A stretch of DNA of 12,568 nucleotides from Planctomycetaceae bacterium. Its GTDB lineage: Bacteria > Planctomycetota > Planctomycetia > Pirellulales > Thermoguttaceae. Of this stretch, positions 6,289 through 12,568 are shown in pieces; the first letter of the stretch is position 1; every line of letters starts with the position of its first letter. The notes beneath the pieces were generated by a model. That model was not told the origin of the DNA and did no database searches. It saw only the letters and a list, made by a program, of their open reading frames with translations. The translations under genes and the position numbers were made by a program. The stretch covers positions 1 to 12,568 of the forward strand of contig JAIRYX010000345.1 in the NCBI GenBank assembly GCA_031267635.1, given 5' to 3'.

Positions 6289-9219
6289 ATGTGTGGTTTA
6301 AGAGTATTTCAGTATTGGTTTCGGATTAGCATTGTTACTTTCCTGTTGGCGGAGATTTCGTTATTTGTTTTTGCTCAAAGCGCGAATAACGCTCAAATTC
6401 CTCAAAATCAGGCACAGCTCCAATCGCCGTATTCCTCAAATTCAAGTTCCAACGGTAGCGGCAATGGTATCGGTAAAGGCGGTTTGGTTAGAAGGTTGGG
6501 AGATTGGTGGAACGGAAACGATACTGATACGCCCGCCAATAAACCTCATTATTCCCAACCGCCGGCGAATGTTCCATCGGCGCAACCGCAGCAATCGCCG
6601 GGAGTTGTAATGCAACAATATCCCAGCATTCCCGTGACGCCGCCGCGTCCTGAAGTCACCTCGTCAACTAAAGCCGCGGCAACCAGTCCGGGACAAAGCG
6701 GCGCAGCGCCTTATAGTTACAACTCGTCCACTTCCGCTTCACCGAGAACCACTACAACTTACGGCGGATCAAACAACATAGTATCCCATTCGCAAGCATC
6801 TACCAATTCGATGTCCTCGACCGGAAGTTTTACATTAGCCCGACGAGTCGATGAGCTTCAAAACAAAGGAATTATCGACACGCAAATCGCGCCGCCGTCA
6901 ACAGGAGGACGTTTGAATACGAGCAGACTGCCAACTCCGCCGGGACTAATAGCCGAATCAGACGCCTCGCTCAATTCCCGTCCAACGCCAAAAAACGCTT
7001 CGCCGCCGAAACAAATTCTATCTTCGGCAGAAGAAGATGATGATAAACCGGCTTCACCGCCGCGCAAAAACCGCTCAATAGCAATAGCAGATGAACAGAA
7101 AACAACGACAAAGAAAACAACGACAAAAGGAACAGCTTCCAATGTTCTCACGCCTCCCGGTGTAAAATCTTCCTTGAGTACGGACGACGAACTGGATGAG
7201 ATTTCCAATAATCCCGATAATGCCGAACTAAACGCCGCAAAACAGCAATCGGCGGGAAATGCTCCGCGTGCTAAAACGGAAAGCTTGCCGCCGCTTACCG
7301 AGAAAAATGGACCGAAGTTAATGGCTAAAAACAACAGTTTGATTAAACGAAACAGTCCGGTCTTGGAAGTTGAAGCTGATGGAGCCAAAGAACTCATGGT
7401 CGATAAAGAATCGACTTATCGCTGCAAAGTAACGAATAGCAGTTTGACTCCGGCGGAGTCGGTTGTCTTGAATATTGAAATGCCGCGTTGGATGGAATCT
7501 CGCACGCCGGAATTGAGTACCGGATTGTCAACGGTGATACCGTTTAACGAAGAATACAGCACCTTTCAATGGCAAGTCGGAAAGATTGAACCCGGCAAAA
7601 GCGAAACGTTAGTTTTGCACGTGATTCCGCGCGAGTGGAAATCGTTTGAGTTGAAAGTAACTTACGATTTCAAACCGGCAGGGATTCAAGTGCCGATTGA
7701 AGTTCAAAAGCCAGTGATCGTTATGTCTTTTGAAGGAAAAGGCGAAGTTCTTTGGGGAGCCGAAGAAACTTATCAACTGCGTCTTAAAAACACCGGAAAC
7801 GGAGACGCGAGCGATATTAAATTATTGCTTTCCGCGTCGGGAATGGAACAAGCTTCGACGACAATTCCTTCGTTGCGGGTTGGCGAAGAGAATGTTCAGG
7901 AAATCAAAGTGATCACCCAGCAATCCGGCAACTTGCAACTAAACGTTCAGGCGACAGGTCCTTATGGTTTATCTGCGGAAACGTCGAAACAAGTGATTGT
8001 GCATCGCGCCAATCTGGATTTAGACATTACCGCGCCGGGAATGCAGTTCGTTGGTAATATTATTGAATATACGTTAACTGCCCAAAATTCCGGTTCCGCA
8101 CCGGCGGAAAACGCGGTACTTGAAGCGATGTTGCCGCCCGGAGTGAAATACATTTCCAACACGGCGGACGGAGAATACGACGCGGAACAAAATTGCATTC
8201 GTTGGAGTGTCAAAAAAATTCCGGTCGGCGAAACGTTCACATGCTCTGTGATGTGCGAAGCGAAACGCGAAGGCGATTGCCGGATTGACGCAAACGTGTC
8301 GGAATCGACTGGAACCATGCAAACGGCAAGCGCGGGAACGCAAGTGACGGCGATTGCCGATGTGGATTTCAAAATCGAAAAGCCGCAACGTCCTATCGCT
8401 ATCGGAGAAACGGCGGAATATGCGGTTATCATTTCCAATAATGGAACCAAGGCGGCGGAAGGAGTCGAAGTCGCGGCATATTTTGAGCCGAACGCAATTG
8501 CACCGATTGCGGTGGAAGGCGACGCGATCAATAAGGCAAGTATCAATCCTGGGCAGAGCGAAGTCATTTTCACACCGATTCCGGTTCTGGCGGAAGGACA
8601 ATCGTTGAAATATATTATTAAAGTGAAAGGTTTAGCTTCCGGGAATCATAAAATGCACGTAGAAATGGTTTGTCAATCGACAAAAACAAGTTTATCGAAA
8701 CAGCAAACGTCGTATTTTTATGAAGGAATGAATAAAGGATTGTCGAGTCCGCAAACGCGACTTGCCACTTCCCCCATCACAACTCCCAATATTCCGGCAA
8801 TGGCGTCGCCGCAGCAACGTCAACCGATAACGCAGGCGAACGCACCGAGCAATCTGTCCAATGTTCCGACATTTGAAATGTCAGCATTGAACGATCCCAA
8901 CAAAAACGTGCCGAACCGAATACCGACAACGTCGATAAACCCGTTGCTCAATCGCAATCACGAAGACACGCAACTTGCGACAACCAATAGTCAAGGATTA
9001 CCGTCAGGTAATAAAGTATTGAGAAACATGCAGGCGGAACCGACGGCGTCGCCGAGCTTTGAAAACTCGCCGAACGAAAAATTTGCGCCGAACATTCCAA
9101 ACATATCACCCTCGCCGGGCATACGTAGTCTCGATTCCGCTCCGCGTCCGCTGCAATCAACATCAGCTCCGCGAACCGGCAACAGCGAATTGCCAACCCC
9201 GCCGATGTTGAATCATTGA
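6289..9219 (+). CDS. Large secreted protein with DUF11/CARDB-like repeat domains
   Basis: About 976 residues. The ATG at 6289 is chosen over an upstream in-frame TTG at 6262 because it places the signal peptide at the N-terminus (hydrophobic segment ending VFAQ near residue 30) and is preceded by AGAAAG. Residues about 31-345 are low-complexity, rich in S, P, N, T and Q. Four beta-sandwich repeats follow at about 358-474, 476-573, 574-687 and 690-804. Each opens with a hydrophobic strand and contains a [YV].[LVC].[VAN]N[ST]G-type segment (RLKNTGNG, TLTAQNSGS, VIISNNGT); the third and fourth are the clearest DUF11 matches. The C-terminal 170 residues are again P-, N- and S-rich. There is no sortase motif, PEP-CTERM or membrane anchor. 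DUF11 proteins are common at planctomycete surfaces; the role is probably structural, in cell wall or matrix, but this is inference. Confidence 0.85.
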   Translation: MCGLRVFQYWFRISIVTFLLAEISLFVFAQSANNAQIPQNQAQLQSPYSSNSSSNGSGNGIGKGGLVRRLGDWWNGNDTDTPANKPHYSQPPANVPSAQPQQSPGVVMQQYPSIPVTPPRPEVTSSTKAAATSPGQSGAAPYSYNSSTSASPRTTTTYGGSNNIVSHSQASTNSMSSTGSFTLARRVDELQNKGIIDTQIAPPSTGGRLNTSRLPTPPGLIAESDASLNSRPTPKNASPPKQILSSAEEDDDKPASPPRKNRSIAIADEQKTTTKKTTTKGTASNVLTPPGVKSSLSTDDELDEISNNPDNAELNAAKQQSAGNAPRAKTESLPPLTEKNGPKLMAKNNSLIKRNSPVLEVEADGAKELMVDKESTYRCKVTNSSLTPAESVVLNIEMPRWMESRTPELSTGLSTVIPFNEEYSTFQWQVGKIEPGKSETLVLHVIPREWKSFELKVTYDFKPAGIQVPIEVQKPVIVMSFEGKGEVLWGAEETYQLRLKNTGNGDASDIKLLLSASGMEQASTTIPSLRVGEENVQEIKVITQQSGNLQLNVQATGPYGLSAETSKQVIVHRANLDLDITAPGMQFVGNIIEYTLTAQNSGSAPAENAVLEAMLPPGVKYISNTADGEYDAEQNCIRWSVKKIPVGETFTCSVMCEAKREGDCRIDANVSESTGTMQTASAGTQVTAIADVDFKIEKPQRPIAIGETAEYAVIISNNGTKAAEGVEVAAYFEPNAIAPIAVEGDAINKASINPGQSEVIFTPIPVLAEGQSLKYIIKVKGLASGNHKMHVEMVCQSTKTSLSKQQTSYFYEGMNKGLSSPQTRLATSPITTPNIPAMASPQQRQPITQANAPSNLSNVPTFEMSALNDPNKNVPNRIPTTSINPLLNRNHEDTQLATTNSQGLPSGNKVLRNMQAEPTASPSFENSPNEKFAPNIPNISPSPGIRSLDSAPRPLQSTSAPRTGNSELPTPPMLNH

Positions 9220-9253
9220 GTTGTGCTGAATCGTTTGTTTTGCGGAGGACTTT

Positions 9254-9304
9254 ACGCCGTAGGCGTTCCCTTTTGAATAATCCCCGGTGAAACTGGGGGG
9301 AACG
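9254..9304 (+). terminator. Stem-loop cluster after the DUF11-repeat gene
   Basis: ACGCC (9254-9258) pairs with GGCGT (9262-9266). A larger structure has outer arms CGTTCCC (9264-9270) and GGGAACG (9298-9304) around an inner 7-bp stem CCCCGGT/ACTGGGG (9282-9288, 9292-9298) with a 3-nt loop. The stems overlap, so alternatives compete. It begins about 35 nt after the stop codon, and an A-run, not a T-run, follows. It could be a terminator or an RNA 3' end structure. Confidence 0.4.
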
Positions 9305-9396
9305 AACCGCAGGAATAAAAAAACTTGTAACTAGTCAATAGAATGTAAGTAATTTGGAATCATTTCGATATGAGGAATGAGTATTTCGTATTTTTC

Positions 9397-9562
9397 AACC
9401 TCATTTCCACCTAATTTTCCTAACAAAACAACCTCAGTAGCCCAATGAATCCTCCCCAAAACCAACCTCATTACCTCATTCAAAAAGAAATAATGAGGTA
9501 ATGAGGTTGATTTTTAGGAAACCGTTTTGCTACTGAGGTTGTTTTGTTAAGAAAATGAGGTT
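9397..9562. repeat. 165-bp long hairpin with ACCTCA motifs
   Basis: Two perfect inverted pairs are nested: TAACAAAACAACCTCAGTAG plus C (9421-9441) with 9529-9549 (21 bp), and CAACCTCATTACCTCATT (9463-9480) with 9492-9509 (18 bp) around an 11-nt loop. An outer pair AACCTCATT (9397-9405) with its complement near 9553-9562 extends it, with a small bulge. The 9442-9462 and 9510-9528 segments form a poorly paired internal region. The ACCTCA core recurs at least four times within one arm. No ORF is present. It could be a foldback mobile element or a structured RNA. Confidence 0.75.
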
Positions 9563-9609
9563 TGCAACACAAACAGCTGTTCGTTTCGTAGTAAAAATGC
9601 TTAAAATCA

Positions 9610-9846
9610 ACTGAATAGTTAAAAATTCGTAACTATTCAGTCGCCTCGTGCGGGGTTAGCGGATTTATCTGGTTTGAGGGAACTTCTAAAAACATCATTT
9701 TCAACACATGTGACCGTTGAAAAATAAGGGCTTACGAATATTTGGGAGAGGTTTTTAGAAGTTCCCTTGAGCGAATAAGTAGTTACCCAAAAATCAACTA
9801 ACAATGTTTGGGCGGATTTTTTACTTAGTGTGCGTAACAGGAGTTA
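9610..9846. repeat. Foldback repeat, copy B, interrupted
   Basis: A perfect inverted pair CTGAATAGTT/AACTATTCAG (9611-9620, 9631-9640) opens this copy. It shares with copy A (read on the minus strand at 2893-2971) the block GTAACTATTCAGTCGCC (9629-9645), then CGTGCGG, then GGATTTAT (9661-9668), then GAGCG...AGTTAC (9770-9787), then TGCGTAACA.GAGTTAG (9829-9846), all in the same order. Relative to copy A it carries an extra 9 bp near 9652 and an 89-bp insertion at 9678-9766. Confidence 0.65.
9678..9766. mobile_element. 89-bp MITE-like element
   Basis: Perfect 16-bp terminal inverted repeats, GGGAACTTCTAAAAAC at 9678-9693 and its complement at 9751-9766, are flanked by a direct TTGA on both sides (9674-9677 and 9767-9770), consistent with a 4-bp target-site duplication. 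The interior has a smaller inverted pair TTTTCAAC/GTTGAAAA (9698-9705, 9716-9723). It has no coding capacity. It interrupts a repeat whose uninterrupted relative is at 2893-3010, which supports insertion. The family of the transposase that would move it is unknown. Confidence 0.65.
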
Positions 9847-9861
9847 GCAATGAAGAAGAAC

Positions 9862-10008
9862 GGCAAATCGCCAATGAAAAACGGTTTCGCGATTTCGGCA
9901 CGTGAAAAGCGACTTTCGGCGAGTGGTTTTCAGCTTTTGTAGAACGGTAATCCACTTTCGGCACGCGGTTTTTGACAATCGGCGTTCGCTCAAAAAAACA
10001 CGAGGGAC
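9862..10008 (+). repeat. 21-bp-period tandem array 2
   Basis: Seven diverged 21-bp units start at 9862, 9883, 9904, 9925, 9946, 9967 and 9988. Shared blocks include ACTTTCGGC in units 3 and 5, TTTCGGCACG in units 2 and 5, and a GGT start in several units. The final unit ends GAGGGAC, and the following bases run toward the 3' end of the serine hydrolase gene. Both strands have short open frames across it (a 71-codon minus-strand frame with heptads such as VPKVDYR), but the plus-strand frames contain stops, so coding is not supported. Confidence 0.75.
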
Positions 10009-10060
10009 TTTTGCGACTCTTTTTAGAAGCTTTCACCGTTTCAGAAAGCCGCTAAAGTCC

Positions 10061-11278
10061 TTATTGTTCCTTTGGCGTGTCAGTGATTGCGTTCACAGCA
10101 ATCGTTCCGAGACGTCCGGCAAGCGTATTGACCGAACCTTTGCCGTCGGGATGAACACGGTTGCTTAAAAAGATGACGAACAAATCGTTGCCCGGATCAA
10201 TCCACATGGACGTTCCTGTGAAACCACCGTGACCATAAGCCGCGGGCGACATACTCTGTCCGCGGTTGCTTGAAAATCCGGTGCGCATATCCCAGCCGAG
10301 TCCGCGATAACCGCCCGGTACTCGGTTTCGTTCCGTCATTTGCGTGACCGTTTCCGCTTTTAGAATACGCGGCAACTGTCCCAAATTTTCCGGCAAACAT
10401 CCTTTGTTTAACATCATCGCCGCATAAACCGCCATATCTTCGGCTGTGGAAAATAAACCGGCATGACCGGCAATTCCATTCATCAAAAACGCTCGCGGAT
10501 CGTGGACTTTGCCGAGTTCTCGTTTCTGTGTCGGCGCGGCACGTTGGCTTAATTCGTCGTTCGGAACATACATTGTTTCCGTCATACCGAGCGGTTGGTA
10601 AATGTTTTCAAGAGCAAAATCCGCGACATTTTTTCCTGAAATCTTCTCCACCAACAATCCCAACAACTCAAACGACACGTCGGAATAAGTAAAATCCGTT
10701 CCCGGCTTTGTTGTCGGCTTGAGAGCAAGAAGACGCTCCGCCGCCTTTGTCGTGCCATCTTGATAGTCGCTGATGTGGTTGTCCGGCATAAATCCGGCAG
10801 TGTGCGTCATCAATTGACGTACTGTAATGTTTTGTTTTTCCGGCGTTTGGAATTCGTCAAAATATTGAGAAACTTTGTCGTCAACGCTCAGATTTCCTTG
10901 ATCAACCAATACCATAATACTTGTCGCCGTCGCCAGCGGTTTTGTCAACGACGCCAAATCGAATACCGTATTGGTTGTCATTTCCTGCGCTGATTCCATC
11001 TCCGTTGCGACTTGTTTATTCCCAAACGCTTTGAGATACGCGATTTTTTCATGCCGCCCAATACATACAACGCATCCGGGCATATTTTTCGCCGTCAGAG
11101 CTTTTTGCACTTCCGCGTCAATTTGCGTCAGGATTTTCGCGTCCATCCCGACTTGCTCCGGCGCAACAACAGGCAACCGTGTCAGTGGTTTCGTGTTTTG
11201 CGCCGAAATTTGCAAAGTACAATAAACGACAACCAAGATTGCGATTGCCAATAACGAAAACGTTTGTTTGGTTTTCAT
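10061..11278 (-). CDS. Secreted serine beta-lactamase-like hydrolase
   Basis: About 405 residues of the PF00144 family (class C beta-lactamase, DD-peptidase and esterase fold). The nucleophile motif SxxK reads S110-L-T-K113 in FDLASLTKPLAT; the second motif is Y198-S-D; the third is H350-G-G in AYGHGGFTGTSMW. The VRQLMTHTAGF and AGHAGLFSTAEDM segments are typical of the family. An N-terminal hydrophobic segment ending SAQ suggests Sec export; the cysteine within it does not sit in a good lipobox. The ATG at 11278 is chosen over an in-frame TTG 15 nt upstream because GGAG (11288-11291) lies 9 nt before it. The role could be peptidoglycan turnover or ester hydrolysis; true antibiotic hydrolysis is unlikely to be inferable. 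It follows the upstream gene by 39 nt, suggesting one operon. Confidence 0.9.
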   Translation of the reverse strand: MKTKQTFSLLAIAILVVVYCTLQISAQNTKPLTRLPVVAPEQVGMDAKILTQIDAEVQKALTAKNMPGCVVCIGRHEKIAYLKAFGNKQVATEMESAQEMTTNTVFDLASLTKPLATATSIMVLVDQGNLSVDDKVSQYFDEFQTPEKQNITVRQLMTHTAGFMPDNHISDYQDGTTKAAERLLALKPTTKPGTDFTYSDVSFELLGLLVEKISGKNVADFALENIYQPLGMTETMYVPNDELSQRAAPTQKRELGKVHDPRAFLMNGIAGHAGLFSTAEDMAVYAAMMLNKGCLPENLGQLPRILKAETVTQMTERNRVPGGYRGLGWDMRTGFSSNRGQSMSPAAYGHGGFTGTSMWIDPGNDLFVIFLSNRVHPDGKGSVNTLAGRLGTIAVNAITDTPKEQ

Positions 11279-11317
11279 TTTGCGTCGCTCCAACGAGTTT
11301 CCGATTTCCGAAAAAGA

Positions 11318-12235
11318 TTACGGAATCACATACGCCAAACCAACCGTCGCTCCGGCTTGCATCAATCCTGCGCGAATCGAGAACGGAAGCGGATCAATCA
11401 TGTACGGAGCGCAACTGCCGGGACGATAATAACCAACTGAGTAAACGCATTCGCACGGCGGTGTTAAGCCCATCTTGTACGGCAGAAATAAAACCGAACC
11501 ATAAAATTTCCCGGCTGAGACGACCGGCTGAAGGAACGGTCCCCACGAATGTCCGTAACGTTCCACTGCAACATCTTCAAAGTATGTCGCGGAAACACAG
11601 TTTGCCGGTGCAACCCAACGAAAACATGTTTGTTGCCATTGTCTCGGCTCAAATTCCCCCACATTGAGAGGACACGCTTTCAATTCCGACCAGTCCACAT
11701 CGACGTCAATCAACACCGACAACTCGCTTATCGGTTTGAAAAGTTTCGGGTCGCGCGGATCACGACATTCAACATTCAGTTCTTGTTGATTGCTCAATGG
11801 CGGCGGCGTAATCGGATAACTTGGCGCCGGAATCCGCGTTAAATCATTCGGTGAATTGGGATTTCCTATCGTTCCTGCTCGTCCGCTTCGTTCACGAAAA
11901 ACCGTATCATTGTAAGCGTCGCTGCCCGGCGATTGAGCGATTCGTACGCCATTGATCGGTTGTAGTTGAGAATTTGCCTTCAACGTTTCGTCGTTCGGCG
12001 AAACATTCGTTTCCACGTGTTGAACTAGTTGAACCGGCGAAAACAAAGGTAATTGAGCCGACGTTTGTTGCGAGTCAACCGCTTGTTGACCGTGTATTGC
12101 CGGCGATTTCCAGGCAAGCGGTTGAGAACTTGGATTTGGATATTGACCAAAAACGACACTGGAAGCAACATACGCTGTCACTCCGATTACCGCAATCATT
12201 CGGTGCAATTCACATTTTTTTGTTGTAAAGACCAT
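11318..12235 (-). CDS. Secreted protein of a planctomycete-type family, function unknown
   Basis: About 305 residues. The ATG at 12235 is preferred to one 18 nt upstream because AAGGAG (12242-12247) lies 6 nt before it. A signal peptide (hydrophobic about 13-28, ending VFG|Q) is followed by a Q-, S-, N- and P-rich region to about residue 145. A cysteine-containing C-terminal domain then has RDPRDPKLFKPI, a DVDVDW segment, CFRW, ATYFEDVAVERYG, LPYKMGLTPPCECVY and GYYRPGSCAP, ending in a hydrophobic glycine-rich stretch AGATVGLAYVIP. I associate this C-terminal pattern with uncharacterised planctomycete proteins, but no function is known to me. The final hydrophobic stretch could insert in or associate with a membrane. 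It is the probable first gene of an operon with the serine hydrolase. Confidence 0.82.
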   Translation of the reverse strand: MVFTTKKCELHRMIAVIGVTAYVASSVVFGQYPNPSSQPLAWKSPAIHGQQAVDSQQTSAQLPLFSPVQLVQHVETNVSPNDETLKANSQLQPINGVRIAQSPGSDAYNDTVFRERSGRAGTIGNPNSPNDLTRIPAPSYPITPPPLSNQQELNVECRDPRDPKLFKPISELSVLIDVDVDWSELKACPLNVGEFEPRQWQQTCFRWVAPANCVSATYFEDVAVERYGHSWGPFLQPVVSAGKFYGSVLFLPYKMGLTPPCECVYSVGYYRPGSCAPYMIDPLPFSIRAGLMQAGATVGLAYVIP

Positions 12236-12268
12236 GTTAGACTCCTTCCCCATTTTATTGTCCTAAAG

Positions 12269-12317
12269 ACAAGATTTTCCATGTCTATTATCGGCTTTGT
12301 GTCCGCCGAAATCTTGT
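12269..12317 (-). promoter_or_regulatory. Leader inverted repeat of the secreted-protein operon
   Basis: ACAAGATTT (12269-12277) and AAATCTTGT (12309-12317) form a perfect 9-bp inverted pair with a 31-nt spacer containing a small CGGC/GCCG stem. It lies about 34-82 nt upstream of the chosen start. It could be an operator or a leader hairpin. GATAAT on the minus strand falls inside the spacer, but no good -35 accompanies it. Confidence 0.35.
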
Positions 12318-12379
12318 TTTTTTCGGTTTCTTTGCGGATTTTTCTAATTTTTTCTGATAACTCACGTTATGCAGATGCT

Positions 12380-12568
12380 CAAAAATCAAAAAAACGCCCT
12401 CTCAAACTCCCCAAAGTCCCTCTCAAAGTCCCAAGCGTCCCTCATATTTCTTCGAGCGAGCGCCGGAAATCGGAAATTTGACGTCGTGAACGTAAAATTT
12501 GGCGTCATAAACCGAATTATTGAAGTCAATAACCGAATTATTGAAGCCAATAACCGGATTATTGAAGC
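12380..12568 (-). repeat. 21-bp-period tandem array 3
   Basis: Nine consecutive 21-bp units start at 12380, 12401, 12422, 12443, 12464, 12485, 12506, 12527 and 12548. Each begins with C on the plus strand. The last three are near-identical (CAATAACCGAATTATTGAAG type), and the array runs off the right edge of the window. The units at 12401 and 12422 contain AGGGAC and TTTGAG on the minus strand, so the GGGAC section keeps the same 21-bp register as the rest. Read on the minus strand the order is array, then AGGGAC units, then the operon leader, the same polarity as array 1 before the oxidoreductase. Minus-strand frame from 12568 stays open to a stop near 12382, but its peptide has no likeness to the other arrays. 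Confidence 0.85.

Noticed and set aside
7962..8601. Overlapping minus-strand frames of 203 and 175 codons
   Set aside because: Both lie opposite the DUF11-like repeats, whose plus-strand translation is clearly domain-like.
9821..10036. 71-codon minus-strand frame with heptad-like repeats
   Set aside because: The heptads simply reflect the 21-bp DNA period; the other arrays do not encode a similar peptide.
11179..11667. 162-codon plus-strand frame across the junction of the two minus-strand genes
   Set aside because: It spans the operon junction antisense, and both minus-strand genes have good ribosome sites and family features.
12053..12481. 142-codon plus-strand frame
   Set aside because: It covers the start of the minus-strand secreted protein, its leader and part of array 3; composition is low-complexity with no start signal.

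Overview
The window looks like a piece of a Planctomycetota chromosome, most likely from a Pirellulales/Thermoguttaceae-type lineage. The reasons are a Tat-exported Gfo/Idh/MocA oxidoreductase of the type abundant in planctomycetes, a large secreted protein with DUF11/CARDB-like repeats, and a small secreted cysteine-containing protein whose C-terminal half (YFED, ERYG, LPYKM, GYYRPGSCAP) resembles a family I associate with this phylum. This placement is from memory of protein families, not from a search. Six genes are well supported; the rest is unusually rich in non-coding repeats.

Layout. Positions 1-378 hold a 21-bp-periodic tandem array followed by an inverted-repeat leader, then the oxidoreductase (+, 379-1665). 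Convergent to it is prfA (-, 1774-2847), with a foldback repeat just upstream of its likely promoter. rpmE (-, 3393-3614) has its own promoter and intrinsic terminator. An autotransporter (-, 3887-5854) and the DUF11-repeat protein (+, 6289-9219) diverge from an AT-rich 430-bp region. The 840-bp gap 9220-10060 is a repeat cluster: a terminator-like hairpin, a 165-bp long hairpin, a second copy of the prfA-upstream repeat that is split by an 89-bp element with perfect 16-bp terminal inverted repeats and a TTGA duplication, and a second 21-bp array. A probable two-gene operon follows on the minus strand: the planctomycete secreted protein (11318-12235), then a serine beta-lactamase-like hydrolase (10061-11278). 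The window ends inside a third 21-bp array (12380-12568).

Gene content. prfA and rpmE are housekeeping translation genes. The other four products all carry export signals and are expected in the periplasm, outer membrane or cell surface; nothing ties them into one pathway. The most unusual material is non-coding: three arrays with unrelated unit sequences but the same 21-bp period, each running into GGGAC-containing repeats, and a repeat element with an apparently filled and an unfilled copy in the same window. No CRISPR array, tRNA, rRNA, transposase or defence gene was seen.
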